Source: Macrosoma leucophasiata (lineage: Eukaryota > Arthropoda > Insecta > Lepidoptera > Hedylidae). Taken from it: a stretch of 64,000 nt of DNA. This document shows positions 1 to 10,174 of the stretch, piece by piece. Location of the stretch: contig JAWQUS010000030.1 of assembly GCA_036365455.1 (NCBI GenBank), positions 9,672,001-9,736,000 on the forward strand, written 5' to 3'. The notes beneath the pieces were generated by a model that saw only the letters and a list, made by a program, of their open reading frames with translations, was not told the DNA's origin and did no database searches. Position 1 is the first letter of the stretch, and the number at the start of each line of letters is the position of its first letter. A program made the translations under genes and the position numbers.

Positions 1-599
1 ATAACTGGTGATGAAAAGTGGATCACGTACGACAAGAACGTGCGAAAAAGGTCGTGGTCAAAGGCCGGTCAGGCTTCACAAACTGTGGCGAAAGCCGGGT
101 TAACTCGCAATAATTACTAATAAAATAAACGCAATTAATGTTGTGTGTGTGGTGGGATTGGAAGGGCATTATTCATTATGAGCTATTACCACCAGGCAGG
201 ACTATCGATTCTGAACTCTACTGCAAACAACTGATGAGATTAAAGCAAGAAGTTGAGAGAAAGCGGCCGGAATTGATCAACAGAAGGTGTTTCATCATGA
301 TAACGCTAGACTAGACCTCACACATCTATAGCCACTCAGCAAAAATGAAGAGAGTTTGGCTGGGAGGTGTTAATGCATCCGCCGTATAGTCCTGACCTTG
401 CACCTTCAGATTTCCACCTGTTTCGGTCTCTTCAGAATTCTTTTTGCAATGTTAGGTTAATATCACGAGAGGACTGCCAAATCCACTTGTCGCGGTATTT
501 TGATGAGAAGTCCCAAAATTTTTATAGCAATGGGATCATGTCCCTACCTTCAAGATGGCAAAAGGTTATCGAACAAAATGGTACATACATACTTTAGTT
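1..599 (+). pseudogene. mariner (Tc1/mariner superfamily) transposase, decayed 3' part
   Basis: Relic of a mariner DNA transposase, the cut-and-paste enzyme that inserts at TA. All three catalytic landmarks of the D,D34D type can be read, but in different frames: TGDEKW near the start, HHDNAR near 296-313, and HPPYSPDLAPSDFHLF near 376-423. The last 75 or so codons to the stop at about 597 are open in one frame; upstream the frame is broken by several shifts and stops. The 5' part lies outside the window. The inverted-repeat end follows at 644. The position of the motifs and the end supports one old copy that can no longer make an enzyme. Family assignment is firm, subfamily (cecropia or mauritiana type) less so. 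Confidence 0.9.
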
Positions 600-643
600 A
601 AATTTAAATAAACTATATTAAAAAATGTTTTGAATTATCTTAA

Positions 644-676
644 AAAATGCGAAGAAACTTTTTTCCCAACCTATTA
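644..676 (+). repeat. mariner right terminal inverted repeat and TA target
   Basis: The sequence ending in TTTTTTCCCAACCTAT followed by TA has the look of a mariner terminal repeat (on the other strand it begins with AGGTTGGG). It lies 45 bp after the transposase stop, where the right end is expected. The left end is outside the window, so the pair could not be compared. Confidence 0.7.
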
Positions 677-1403
677 AATAAAGACGCCCTCCGCGTCTGT
701 CTGCCTGTATTTCCGCTATCTCCTCCTAAACTGATTTTAAAGCAATTTTCACCATCACGTAGCCAGTTGATTCCAAAATATTCATGTACCTATATAAAAC
801 ATTCTCATCAAACTTTCGCAGATTCCTATAATCCAAGGAGGAAAATTACAAGTACAAATTGCCTAAAAAAATTAATGGCTTACGTAGCCTAAACTACAAG
901 AGATACTTAAATAATATAGGTAGGTAATAGAGAATTATACTCCACGGTAGCATTTCTTTGCTATTTTTTAACTGTTATTTACTCGTATTCGCTGTTGATC
1001 CTTATCCGAAAAATATGATAGGTACTAAGGAGATGTAGATTATGATTGTCTTTTATAGTATATCTCACCTAAGCAAAACTTTAGAATATTTCAAAAGTAA
1101 TAGCAATTAAAAAAAGCTCCGCTTGGCCGCCGCAGTCAGACATTCAAGGTACCGGGATTAGACCTGAGCGGTGAGAATTTCTCCCGTGGACAGCTAGGTA
1201 TAGGTAGCCCTTTCACACATCACCTTTAAACAAAATTAGTTCATGTAGTGTAACAAAAAATCAGCTACAAATATTGTACAAGGCATTTTTAAAATAGGTA
1301 ATCAGTTTAGTTTCATATACGCGAGTTACATCCGAAAATTAGTTTTATTTCAATGAGTGTAGCTTGCGTTACTACTAAGGCAATTCCATAATTCACATCT
1401 TCA
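677..1403. other. AT-rich stretch without a recognised gene
   Basis: No convincing reading frame, splice signals or known element. The first 200 bp contain CGTCTGTCTGCCTGT followed by text resembling the interior of lepidopteran Helitron-like repeats, but the match is too weak to call. A short GC-richer patch lies at 1110-1210. Confidence 0.4.
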
Positions 1404-1452
1404 CTTTTTTTTCTATATTGCATCCGCGCGAAGCCGGGCGCGTCGCTAGTAT
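1404..1452 (+). repeat. Helitron-like 3' end (weak)
   Basis: The stretch ends GCGCGTCGCTAGTA, resembling the GC-rich hairpin plus CTAGT ends of Helitron-like repeats elsewhere in the window (22437, 23032, 52456). Only the end is recognisable. Confidence 0.35.
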
Positions 1453-1512
1453 TGAATAAGAAAAATGGGCTGTAAAATAAATATCTAATTACGCCGACGT
1501 ACAATCCATACA

Positions 1513-1831
1513 ATCCAGCCTTACCTACTCTGGATCACGAAATCAGAATAAATATCTGCAATAATACAGTTTCGCACACGTTTTAATAATTCGTTTTTTC
1601 GTCAACTTTTGTTTCTCAAACTACACAAATGTGTATTATCTATATTATTACAGGGCAAAAAATCTACGAAAGAATAACTGCTCTATATAAGATTCGTCTA
1701 TTTTCACGTTTGTCATTTATATTGAATAAAAATTACTACCTAAAACAAAAATCTAATAACACCACAATATACTCTCTACAGCCTTACCTCCCTGAATCAT
1801 GAAATCAAAATAAATATCTGCAATACTAAAA
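1513..1831 (+). repeat. direct repeat pair, about 52 bp, spaced 264 bp
   Basis: 1515-1566 and 1779-1831 share the order CAGCCTTACCT, ATCA-GAAATCA and AATAAATATCTGCAAT with a few substitutions. The block between them is AT-rich. It could be a partial tandem duplication or two parts of one unidentified repeat. Confidence 0.6.
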
Positions 1832-2059
1832 TATAAATTCATGCTGCATTGGAATTCACGAACAGGAAGCAATTACCTTATTAACCACTGCGATAACCAT
1901 TTAATCCAGTTGATTCAATTGATATTTAAACGTTATATTTATTTTTAACAACAAATGTTATATCGTAGCATGAAATATATTTAAAATTCACTATCACTAC
2001 TCACCAATAATATGAATAATATGCAACGGTCTTAAAACACCAATTAGCGGTTACACACA
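1832..2059. other. AT-rich spacer
   Basis: Nothing recognised. Confidence 0.4.
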
Positions 2060-2262
2060 GACACAACACCTGAACACGTCACTGGCCGCAGAATACGCAG
2101 CGCAAACGTAGCGGGAAAACGTACAGTCACGTAGGAAAATGCGTGAAAGTTGTGTGCATGATGTACGCAAGTTTAGTGCGTGCGGCGCGGCGTCCGTCGC
2201 GGCACTACCGGAGCCCGGCCGCCCCGGGCGCACAGCGCTGCCAGGGTTGCCACTCGGAAAAC
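2060..2262. promoter_or_regulatory. CpG-rich island in AT-rich surroundings
   Basis: A sharp rise in G+C with many CG dinucleotides, densest at 2176-2245 (for example GCGGCGCGGCGTCCGTCGCG). Short frames on both strands cross it, but none has a recognisable product. Such an island could be a promoter or first exon of an unseen gene, or a GC-rich piece of a repeat. No TATA box or initiator could be assigned. Confidence 0.3.
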
Positions 2263-2332
2263 TTGAGTGACATGACTGTAAAAATTTCCCAAATTCGTAT
2301 TTCGTCAGACAATATAAATTGTTTAATTTCTT

Positions 2333-3212
2333 GTTTGAGGACACTAATTATGTTAGACTGACCTTTACAGTTATTAAAACCTATGACTATGAGTTGTGTA
2401 ATCACTGACGATTAGTCGTTTTAATAACAGGGTGTCAGCACCAGACTTCGGATAACTATTTTTTGATTTAAATGTTATATTCTAACCTCGAAAGCACTAG
2501 CCAACAAAAACGACCCGACGTCGTGTTCATTCTGTACACGGCCTAAAAATCACTTATATTTGGCTTGAATTCGCCCACACGTGCAGAAATAAAAGGCTCT
2601 TGAACTGCATCTGGGATCAAATGTCTCCTTTATAAAAATAAAAATCTACAAAACCTCATAATGTTTAAATCTCGCACAATTTTTGTACGAGTCGTCATGT
2701 CATATATGTACGAAAAATCTCCTACATTTGACAACCTTGCGTGCGGCACGCTGCCGCGGGCGGGCGCCTCAAGCTTTCAGGAACCTCCGGCGCGCTTCGT
2801 CACTATAACGATGTAGCTGCGATTTATAGTTGTGCTTGCGGTGAATTTGAATTTTCAGAATTGAGTTCCTCGAATTTTTCAGGAACGTTATTTTATATGG
2901 ATTAAACTCCAGATATCATTGCATTAGGTGCGAAATACCTTGTACGACGTCTCTTTGGACTCTATTTTTGTCGTTCTAGATTCTAGACTAATCTAGAGTG
3001 ACTAGACCGCAAAAATCACATTTCGTGTTATTCGCTTCAATGTGCTGGAAATAAAGTAAACAATTTAATCACTAAATATTACTAGATTGAGGACATTAAA
3101 GATGGTAGATTGACCTTTACCTTTATTTATATCTACGACTACGACTTGTGTTGTCACTGACGATTAGTCGCTATTTTAATAATAGGCTGTCAGCACCACC
3201 TGACATAAGATT
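2333..3212 (+). repeat. direct repeat pair, about 120 bp
   Basis: 2333-2455 and 3086-3212 share, in order, GACTGACCTTTAC or its variant, CACTGACGATTAGTCG, TTTTAATAA and GTGTCAGCACCA-like text. The copies are diverged, so the event is old. They bracket the second CpG-rich island at 2715-2840. Confidence 0.6.
2715..2840. promoter_or_regulatory. second CpG-rich patch
   Basis: A GC-rich run (GCCGCGGGCGGGCGCCTC at about 2752-2769) within AT-rich DNA, some 500 bp from the first island. No reading frame or known motif could be attached. Promoter or repeat origin are both possible. Confidence 0.25.
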
Positions 3213-3339
3213 AATTACTGTTGCATTGTAAATTATTGTTCAGTATTCAAATTATATACCCAAACAACATAGCTATGTAAATTCAGTGATTTGTGTTTGT
3301 ATTGGTGTCTATTGAGAAGTTGGTATAAGGATAATTATC

Positions 3340-3634
3340 TTTTTTTTTTTTATGTAATGGAAGTGCAAACAAGCATGCAGTTCACATTGATGTTAAGTGA
3401 TGACTGCAGCCTATAGACACCCACACAAAGACCAAGGTCAAAATGCAGATGCGTTACCACTCCTGGGGCCTAAGGTGTTATGCCTCTGTGCCGGAAATTA
3501 CAGGGCCGTACATTACCACCTGACCGGAACACGATAGTACTGAACACTATCATTTAGCGGCAAGTATATTAGGTAATGCGGTAGTGCCTACGCCCGCGAG
3601 CTCCGTCACTGGAGCTCTACCACCAGTAAAAAAA
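3340..3634 (-). repeat. poly(A)-tailed short interspersed repeat, full length
   Basis: One of about a dozen copies in the window. Sense orientation is fixed by the A-run, which here appears as a T-run at 3340-3351. Landmarks in sense direction: start ACTGGTGGTAGAGCTCCAGT, then CTTGCCGCTAAATGGTAGTG, CGGAACA-type core, CATCACTTAACATCAATGTG, end CCATTACATA plus A-run. The layout matches a short interspersed repeat widespread in Lepidoptera, so it is probably a SINE or the 3' end of a LINE moved by LINE machinery. Confidence 0.8.
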
Positions 3635-3689
3635 CCTTTATTTTGTGGAGGAAAGGCCAAGAAATCTATTTAAATAAAAATGAATCACT

Positions 3690-3862
3690 GAAATTTTTGT
3701 ACGCGCATAATTTTCGAGCGACTGTACCAAAACGGATCAATTTCTTTTTTTTATGTGTTCGTTGTCAGAACAAGGGTTGTATGAAAGATTTTAAAAAACA
3801 ATAGCAAATATTTAAAAATCTCCAATGGGGATGCGAGGTTTGCCGGCTCAGCTCGTAATTAG
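3690..3862 (+). repeat. Helitron-like 3' end, degenerate
   Basis: Ends with GAGGTTTGCCGGCTCAGCTCGTAA, a variant of the end seen at 23032 (GTTTGCCGGGTCAGCTAGT). The CTAG end has mutated to CTCG. No coding sequence; a non-autonomous relic. Confidence 0.5.
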
Positions 3863-3934
3863 TTTATTAACATAATTCATAAACAATCAAACAAATGAAA
3901 ATATTATTTGAATGATAAGATACCTTCAAAACAT

Positions 3935-4270
3935 AACTGCCTCAGTAGCGTAGTGGTAGCAGGCCACTACTACTGCGATGGGGGTCCTGGATTCGATTCC
4001 CGGGTCATTCCCTATTTCTTTTCCCTATCAGAGATAACGGTTTAAAATCCTTTATATCTGGTTCTATTGGGATTTTTCCACTTTCTGGAAGTTTCCCAGT
4101 ACCTCGGAGTTTGGTAATGTGCCCGGATATGGCAACGGGTTCGCCACCTGTTACATGGGCCAAAACGTAACCGGCGAGTCGTGGGTGTTTGCATGTATGC
4201 TTGAATGCATGCATTTACATCTGCCTACCCCTTCGAGGATTACAGGCGTGAAGTTACGTTTTTTTTTTTA
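3935..4270 (+). repeat. tRNA-derived SINE, copy A
   Basis: The head carries a pol III A box (TAGCGTAGTGGTAGC) and B box (GATTCGATTCC), then a tRNA-unrelated body and the shared tail CTGCCTACCCCTTCGAGGAT ... AGGCGTGAAGTTACG followed by a T-run. Four other copies lie at 8786, 26385, 28920 and 30799. It would be transcribed by RNA polymerase III and moved by a partner LINE. Confidence 0.85.
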
Positions 4271-5130
4271 AACTTGCAAGTTATGAAATGTCTCAAAATG
4301 GATTACACAAAATCGCACTCGGTGATCACTACTTAGTATAGGTTCGGTATACCTACAAAACGAAAGTAATGACGAATTCAAGAAATCTTAAAATATCTTC
4401 GTTTATAGTATTTACGCGTTTTTGGAAATAGTTTATCCATTTATTAAAATTTGTTTGAATTTGTGACAGTCAGTCATTAACGGAGGATTTTTAGGTATAC
4501 TTATTATCTGTTATTGGGTCAATAACAGATAATAAGTTACTATATAATGGGAACTATGATATAAATTCTATAGAGATATAGGTAATTAAGTGACCAAAAG
4601 CAATTAGTTCCTTTTTATGCATTGTCTAGAAATAAAAATGACTCTATCCCTCTATTTTTTCATAATAATTATATTTTCATTTTCAATGTTCATTTGTAGT
4701 CCTATATTTACGTTTATAAAAGCAAATTAAGGCGCGTGCTTGGTTCGCTTCGTAGAACATAATTCAATATGGACACTCTCAATCCTCACAGCAGACAAAA
4801 TGTCTCAGAGTTTAATAAACAGCAATAAAACAAACTTAATCTAAAACAAGAACGTAATAACTCCAAAAATCTGTGTTTATTTTTATAAGAACTTGTTGGT
4901 GATACCTACGTTGAAACACCGTTTATGCAGCGTCGAACTTTTTTAATTATAATTCCCGGGATCCAAATATTGCTACTCGTAGTTGATTCAGTTCAGAAGT
5001 TTAAATAAATTGTTACTTCTCACCGTCCCTGTTTTTTTTCTGCGTTTCTACTATTGATATTCGATGATAGAGATCACAAATGAGTTTTCTCAATATTGTT
5101 GTCTTCACTTACGATCTGTTAACTGTTGCA
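4271..5130. other. AT-rich stretch, no gene recognised
   Basis: No coding or known repeat signature except the hairpin listed at 4499-4537. Confidence 0.45.
4499..4537. repeat. short perfect inverted repeat
   Basis: Arms of 17 bp (ACTTATTATCTGTTATT and its complement) around the 5-base spacer GGGTC. One of a series of similar hairpins in the window. Confidence 0.9.
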
Positions 5131-5720
5131 ATGTAAAAAAATATTTGCATGCGCGCAATTTTTTGCGAAATTTTTTAAGATATTAATTTAAAAGAAATGG
5201 TGTAATACATATAGTAATTTATGTGCATGAAACGCTTACGGTAACTAAAATATTCAATACTATGAGGATTATTACTGTATTAGTATAAATAGCTTTCCAA
5301 TTACCGCATTGTAAGTTACCAATTTTTTCGGAAGATTACCTATCCTACCTAATGGGTATAGTAAGCTATCCTTAAAAGGTAGATATATGCCATCCCTGAC
5401 TTTTTTGTAGATCTACAAAAACATTCCATCATACTTAGATTGTTTTGTTATATCTCAAAAGGTTTAGGCAGCATCTTAGATGAAAGCTCGCAGGCGGCTT
5501 CATTTTTCCTACACCACCAATATTTATTCTTATATTCTAATCAATTTACACAAAACTTAACGAATTATACACATATACGCTATCTTTCCTCACGAATCAT
5601 ACTATCTATCAGTGAAAACCGCATGAAAATCCGCGCAATAGTCTTTGAGTTTATCGCGAACAGACAGACAGACGAACAGACGCGGCGGAGGACTTTGTTT
5701 TATAATTATTATGTATATGT
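5131..5720 (-). repeat. Helitron-like repeat, family B, minus copy
   Basis: Read on the minus strand it starts with a CTGT microsatellite and TTCGCGATAAACTCAAAGAC, continues with GCTGCCTAAACCTTTTGAGA and ends near TTGGTAACTTACAATGCGGT. The same order occurs on the plus strand at 23425-24030 and 43010-43605. No protein is encoded. The family ends in CAGCTAGT in the 24030 copy. Confidence 0.6.
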
Positions 5721-5780
5721 ATATGTTTCAAAGATAATATAGACCAGAAAGTAAGAAATATTGCACATTGGCCTTAGCAA

Positions 5781-5986
5781 GGAGACTTCAGCTTATTTCG
5801 GGTCTGTAGAGCTTTATCTCTTTCACACCTTACCTATATCACGTTTGTCCTTACCTACTTATATGACGTTTGTAACCATTTTGATCAAGTTTTGACCAAT
5901 ATGACCAATACCGGACTATCAGTGTTTACATAAGCTCTGTGCAGCAGAGATAACGCTCTATGTAGTCGAAACAAGCCGATTGTCTC
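5781..5986. repeat. MITE with about 45-bp terminal inverted repeats
   Basis: The left end (GCTTATTTCGGGTCTGTAGA, TTATCTCT) is mirrored at the right end (AGAGATAACGCTCTATGTAG, CGAAACAAGCCGAT). A second copy with the same ends is at 37312-37460. Non-coding, about 200 bp; the superfamily is not clear because no target duplication was found. Confidence 0.7.
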
Positions 5987-6465
5987 TTTCGCAGGCTCGA
6001 TCTGCAACATTTCTTGGCTACTGTAAACGACGTATTTAATTTATTTTTCATATTATTTTTGGAAGTTGTCAAAATCCCTATTGTTATTTAGTTGAGAGGC
6101 AACGCAACGCAATAATAACGGGATTGAAGCAACTCGTAGTTCAACTGCAATACGAATCGCTATGCAAATGATACATATTGCTCGTGGCGAGTCATACGTA
6201 GTAGATACTACATAGGTAGTGAGATTTGGAACGTGTCATTATCATGAAGCTGTAAAAAATATTTAGACGACATTCTGAATATGCCTATTTGAGGCGAGGT
6301 AATGAGGTAAAACTAACGTTTTCCCTGTCAATATGATCCCTCTTTGTCTATCTTAACTATATGGTACAATTAAAATGCAGCTATATCACAGATGTTGTAG
6401 GTATTTCACTCAAGCTTGTTCGTAGTGTTGTCTCCATATTTACCATTTCATGGCCATCATCGCCT
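5987..6465. other. unannotated stretch
   Basis: No gene or known repeat recognised. Confidence 0.4.
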
Positions 6466-6613
6466 GCGTAACGCTAACGTTACACTGATGTGTCGGGGTA
6501 TGTCGTGGCGCGCCAGAATGTTACTTTTACTATGACTGCGCCACAGTCAGAGAACATATGAAACCTATCGCGCCACGACATACCCCGACACAGTAATGTG
6601 AACCTGGCGTAAC
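6466..6613. repeat. 148-bp MITE with about 47-bp inverted ends
   Basis: Perfect inner arms of 23 bp, containing GTGTCGGGGTATGTCGTGGC on the left and its complement on the right, extend outward imperfectly to GCGTAACGC / GGCGTAAC. The flank at 6614-6650 is a copy of 8570-8606 in reverse orientation, so the element sits in or beside an older repeat. Confidence 0.8.
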
Positions 6614-6650
6614 AAATGACACCCTAATTACAGATCAACACGCCGCATCA
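6614..6650 (-). repeat. one member of an inverted dispersed repeat pair
   Basis: Reverse complement of 8570-8606 with two or three differences (AATGACACCCTAAT ... ACACGCCGCATCA). Marks a repeat that is older than the adjacent MITE. Confidence 0.7.
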
Positions 6651-6896
6651 TAGCGTAAAGGCTTAGTTAGGAATAAGCACGTTTTCTGGACTTTTTGCAT
6701 TTAATACCATAATGCGGAGAGCGGATAATTCTTGTAATTCTTGAACAAAACAATCGTAGAACTTTTCAGCTCATAAAAGGAATTTCAGCTCATTTTCAGA
6801 ATAATGTTCAGTTCAAAATGTCCGGTTCGTATTTCAAATGCAAGAACATATTTTAAACTCAATGTTTTGGAAAGTGCTTATGCGTTCCGTACTAAA

Positions 6897-7130
6897 CTAT
6901 ATTTTTGAAGCATGAAACGAGATGACATGTCGCGGTGTATCTCTCACCGATCGCGTTCGTAATAGACTGAGAGATACTGAACCCTCCGACCACCGTTGGT
7001 CCTGTAAGGCTGGAAATTTTTGTAGAGATAAATCATAACATGCTAAGTACAAAAACCATCGCCTGGCAAGGATCTGCCAGTCACGTGACCAACCCCACTT
7101 TTTTGAAAATGTAAAAAAAATAAAAAAATA
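6897..7130. repeat. dispersed repeat shared with 36940-37140
   Basis: Shared pieces are GAGAGATACTGAACCCTCCG at 6968 and 36955, and ACCATCGCCTGGCAAGGA at 7047, which reappears inverted at 37110-37127. The minus-strand frame spanning this region has no family resemblance and is not called. Confidence 0.45.
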
Positions 7131-7184
7131 AACTTGAACATGTAAGGCTGAAATTTTTATATGTTTTAGTTTATACATAGAGAA

Positions 7185-7472
7185 GTTTAAAAGCCAAAAG
7201 AGGCTTTGTATGAATGATAGTATCGGTGTAAAAATGAAAAAAGGCATGCTCCGATGGTTCGAGCTTATAGAAAGAATGTCGAATGAGCGAATGACTAAAC
7301 AGATATACAATGCGAATGTGGGGTCAAAAGTCTTAGGAATCGGCGTGCGTGTATGAAGATATGGTGAAGGTAGACGAGTCACGGGAGGTGTGTCTGGACC
7401 GGAATATCTGGCGTTCCATACTCTCTGCGTACCCGGTTAAGGACCTGGCGTGAAGATACATACATACATACT
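7185..7472 (+). pseudogene. non-LTR retrotransposon reverse transcriptase C-terminus, decayed
   Basis: Conceptual translation gives MKKGMLRWFELIERM and NERMTKQIYNANVG, the stretch after the thumb of many insect LINE reverse transcriptases. A frameshift follows, then EDMVKVDESREVCLDRN-IW-S and a stop in GCGTGA at about 7450. The 3' end runs into a CATACATA repeat, a typical LINE tail. The same C-terminal piece with the same tail is at 52708-52840. The clade is uncertain (RTE- or Jockey-like). Truncated at the 5' side as usual for LINE copies and unable to encode an enzyme. Confidence 0.75.
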
Positions 7473-7599
7473 ATATTTTTGAGTAGAATCGAAATACGAA
7501 TACGAAAATAATTAATATACAAAAGAGAGGATAGGTATACCCACCCATAAACACTTTCAAAACAGTTACAATGCTATAAACTGAAAACACGATATCTTT
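7473..7599. other. spacer
   Basis: Short AT-rich spacer, nothing recognised. Confidence 0.4.
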
Positions 7600-7850
7600 C
7601 GCATCAATTTACAACTTGAACTTAAATGACATGTTGCACGGGTATGTATATTTTTGACGTGGTCTGTATTTGGAGCGCTGAGGATACTTAAACTCCGGAC
7701 GATCCCGGTCCTTTATAAGGCTTCCGCATGACACAGGACATGGGTCCAACACGTAGCAGCTCTTCGAAAATGTTGATCTAATTTGTAATGGGTTGCATTC
7801 AGCGGGACCTTTCTCTGACTCTTTCAAAGGCTTCTATATATAGGCGAGGA
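7600..7850 (-). repeat. dispersed repeat, family Y, copy 1
   Basis: Shares with 34440-34572 the order GGTCCAACACGTAG, TTCGA-AAT-TTGATCTA, TTTGTAATGGGTT and GGACCT-TCTCTGACT. The minus strand is open for 72 codons here, but the product is not recognisable. Probably the 3' part of an unidentified LINE. Confidence 0.55.
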
Positions 7851-7933
7851 GAAGCTACGCAATATACGTGAAACTATTTGCCAAATTGTGTGTTATATGG
7901 TTAATAGTAAATAGATAAGGGGAACCGCCTTTG

Positions 7934-8128
7934 ACAATAACACATTCTAGTGAATTTAGAAATTAAAGAAAAACTATAATGAAAAAATTGACTTCAGGCA
8001 GGAATTAAACCTGCGACCTCAGGATAACCAGTCCAGCCGATTTACCACTAAGCTGCCGAAGTCCTTAAAACAAGCCTAAAGTCAATTTTTTCCTTAATTT
8101 CTTAATTTTCTAGCATGTGTTATTGCGA
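7934..8128. repeat. foldback element with tRNA-like core
   Basis: Left arm 7934-7999 and right arm 8074-8128 are inverted copies: CAATAACACAT at the outer ends and GAAAAAATTGACTTCAGGC at the inner end (one mismatch in 19), with small indels between. The core at 7990-8064 is tRNA-like on the minus strand. Long inverted arms around a pol III type core are unusual. Confidence 0.7.
7990..8064 (-). pseudogene. tRNA-like sequence, anticodon arm imperfect
   Basis: On the minus strand: GGACTTC at the 5' side can pair with GAAGTC at the 3' side; D-arm region CAGCTTAGTGGTAAATCGGCTG with an A-box look; T arm GCAGGTTTAATTCCTGC, a perfect 5-bp stem with B-box core. The anticodon stem does not form cleanly, so this is a tRNA-derived sequence rather than a confident functional tRNA gene. 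Confidence 0.6.
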
Positions 8129-8569
8129 AATATAAAAATCGTTATTGCTGTCAATTTTCGTGTTAATATGTACCTAGGTAGGTACTCCTCCTTTAAAATC
8201 AATAGGTATAATATAATGATCGTTATCATTATCACTTGTTTTCTCCTACGAAAACAATAACATCAGTCAGATTATCGGTATTGTTTTTAGAGGAAGTACA
8301 AATTGACATGAAACATTGACAGCAATAAATATGTCGACAATAATTTCGATAAGAGGTCGCACCCCAGTTGATACGGTGCTGCTTAAGCTTCCAAGGTCAT
8401 TGGAAGGACAGCCACAAGAAAACAACGACATCCACAAAAATTAGATACCTATTTTATTACTAACATTCAGGCTTAACCATTCTCTGTTTTAGCTTTATAA
8501 ACATAAATCACAAAACTTCTAAAACCCAAACTTCCAAAAACGTGCTTCTGTCTTACTGAGCCATAATAC
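8129..8569. other. unannotated stretch
   Basis: AT-rich, no gene or repeat recognised. Confidence 0.4.
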
Positions 8570-8606
8570 TGATGCGGCGTGTTGATCTGCCATTAGGGTG
8601 TCATTT
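8570..8606 (+). repeat. second member of the inverted dispersed repeat pair
   Basis: Counterpart of 6614-6650. Here no MITE is attached, so it approximates an empty site. Confidence 0.65.
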
Positions 8607-8785
8607 ACAGACGTGAGGTGGCGATGATGAGGAACATCACACTTCATCGTGTTCTACAGCGGAACATGAATATTCTGAAAGGTGGCGAAAACAGAAAACT
8701 TGCAAAACATCAATTTGTGACCGTTTATTTCGTTACGTATGCATTAAATATTTTTTCTTTGTTATTTTTTGCGATATTCGATCCA

Positions 8786-9104
8786 TAAAAACACGTAACT
8801 TCACACTTGTAATCCCCGAAGGGGTAGGCAGATGAAAATGCATGCATTCAATCATACAATGACATGCAAACACCCACGATTCGCCGGTTACGCTTGGCCT
8901 ATGTAACAGGTGGCAACCCTATTGACATCTCTGGGCACATTACCAAACTTCGAGGTACTGGGAAACTTCCAGAAAATGGAAAATTCCAATAGAACCTATA
9001 AAGGATTTTACACCGTTATCTCTAATATCCCTGGACCCGGGAATCGAACCCAGTACCCCAGCGTAATAGTAGTGGCCTGCTACCACTACGCTACTGAGGC
9101 AGTT
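8786..9104 (-). repeat. tRNA-derived SINE, copy B
   Basis: Reverse orientation copy of the SINE family: tail complement at 8786-8840 (AATCCCCGAAGGGGTAGGCA), B box complement GGAATCGAACCC near 9040, A box complement GCTACCACTACGCTACTGAG at 9080-9098. Full length. Confidence 0.85.
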
Positions 9105-10174
9105 ATTTAAAATCTACCAATGGTTATATGAGAGGCGTGAGAACGCTGAAAAGGAAAGATAAAAAGACTAAATAAACAGAAGGAGCACACAGGGTGTTTG
9201 TGTGTGTATGTGTACAACGGCATCCACGACCCAGGTTTATATAATACCTAATGTGGAGCTGTGAGTGTAAGCGTATATGACAGCGTCGTAGTAGCATCTA
9301 TAAGATATTTTGACACCGGGAGTCACCACCCGAAGTCGCTCGTCAGGGCAGCCGCAATTTACACTCCTCTTGATCGTGCCAAAAGAAAACGTCCAAGGTA
9401 CTTCTTGAACGATCCCGACGATGAGACGGCCCACGTAGTCGTTATTCCGGTTACCACCAACCCATGTCCAGAGCGAAAATTTTACCGCCCTTAGTCGCAT
9501 GTCTTAAGTATGTGTCTTATGTGCCCACAAAGCCCTAAGCTGACGATGGCAGGGCTTTCCCGTTGTGTTTTAATTTATTAAGGGTGAGAGGAATAAGAAA
9601 TAGACTAGTGCCATCTCGAGACGAGACGCATACTTAAAAAAATCAGGTTCTACAAATATGATTCAAATATCCCACTTCAAATATCCCACTTAGTACCTTA
9701 ACCAGTTGCTACACCTTATTCTACGAGTAAAGTCTGTATTGGCTTTTCTGTAAATTTATTGTACAAGTTGTTATTTTTTATTGACAATCGCCATTCGAAA
9801 AAATACATCAAGCCGAAACATTATTAAAATTCATTCAATTCTACGAATTCATATCCCGAGATATTCAGAAATACACAAATATTTTTGGCAATTCCAATCC
9901 AGGATATGATTTCTAATTACGGGAAAATCCAGTTGGACTCCAACCTGAATTTACTCTGCAGGTGAACTTAGGATTAATTTAATTGTTTCATTGCTTTCCG
10001 TGGCGTCCAAACTTTAATTGGTTTTATTTGATCGAATTTTAAATTAGGCAACTACTTAGTTTACCTAAAATAGTTTTGACACATGCATCAGATAATTTTG
10101 TATTATACTACTATGTACTTGAACATACGTAAACTACTATATATACTTTAAACAGATTTCCGACACTTAGGTCT
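9105..10174. other. unannotated stretch with one less AT-rich block
   Basis: 9200-9560 is richer in G+C and open in opposing frames for 77 and 87 codons, but neither product is recognisable and neither looks like host coding sequence. A hairpin AAAGCCCT ... AGGGCTTT occupies 9529-9558. The rest is AT-rich. Confidence 0.4.

Noticed and set aside
3935..4010. Possible tRNA gene at the head of the SINE copies
   Set aside because: A and B boxes are present, but the anticodon and acceptor stems do not form and the same head occurs in five dispersed copies with SINE bodies.
6897..7382. 161-codon minus-strand frame
   Set aside because: It is antisense to a recognisable LINE fragment at 7185-7472 and overlaps a dispersed repeat; no domain is visible.
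9237..9500. Opposing frames of 77 and 87 codons
   Set aside because: Neither shows a family, splice signal or signal peptide, and a GC-richer repeat could explain both.
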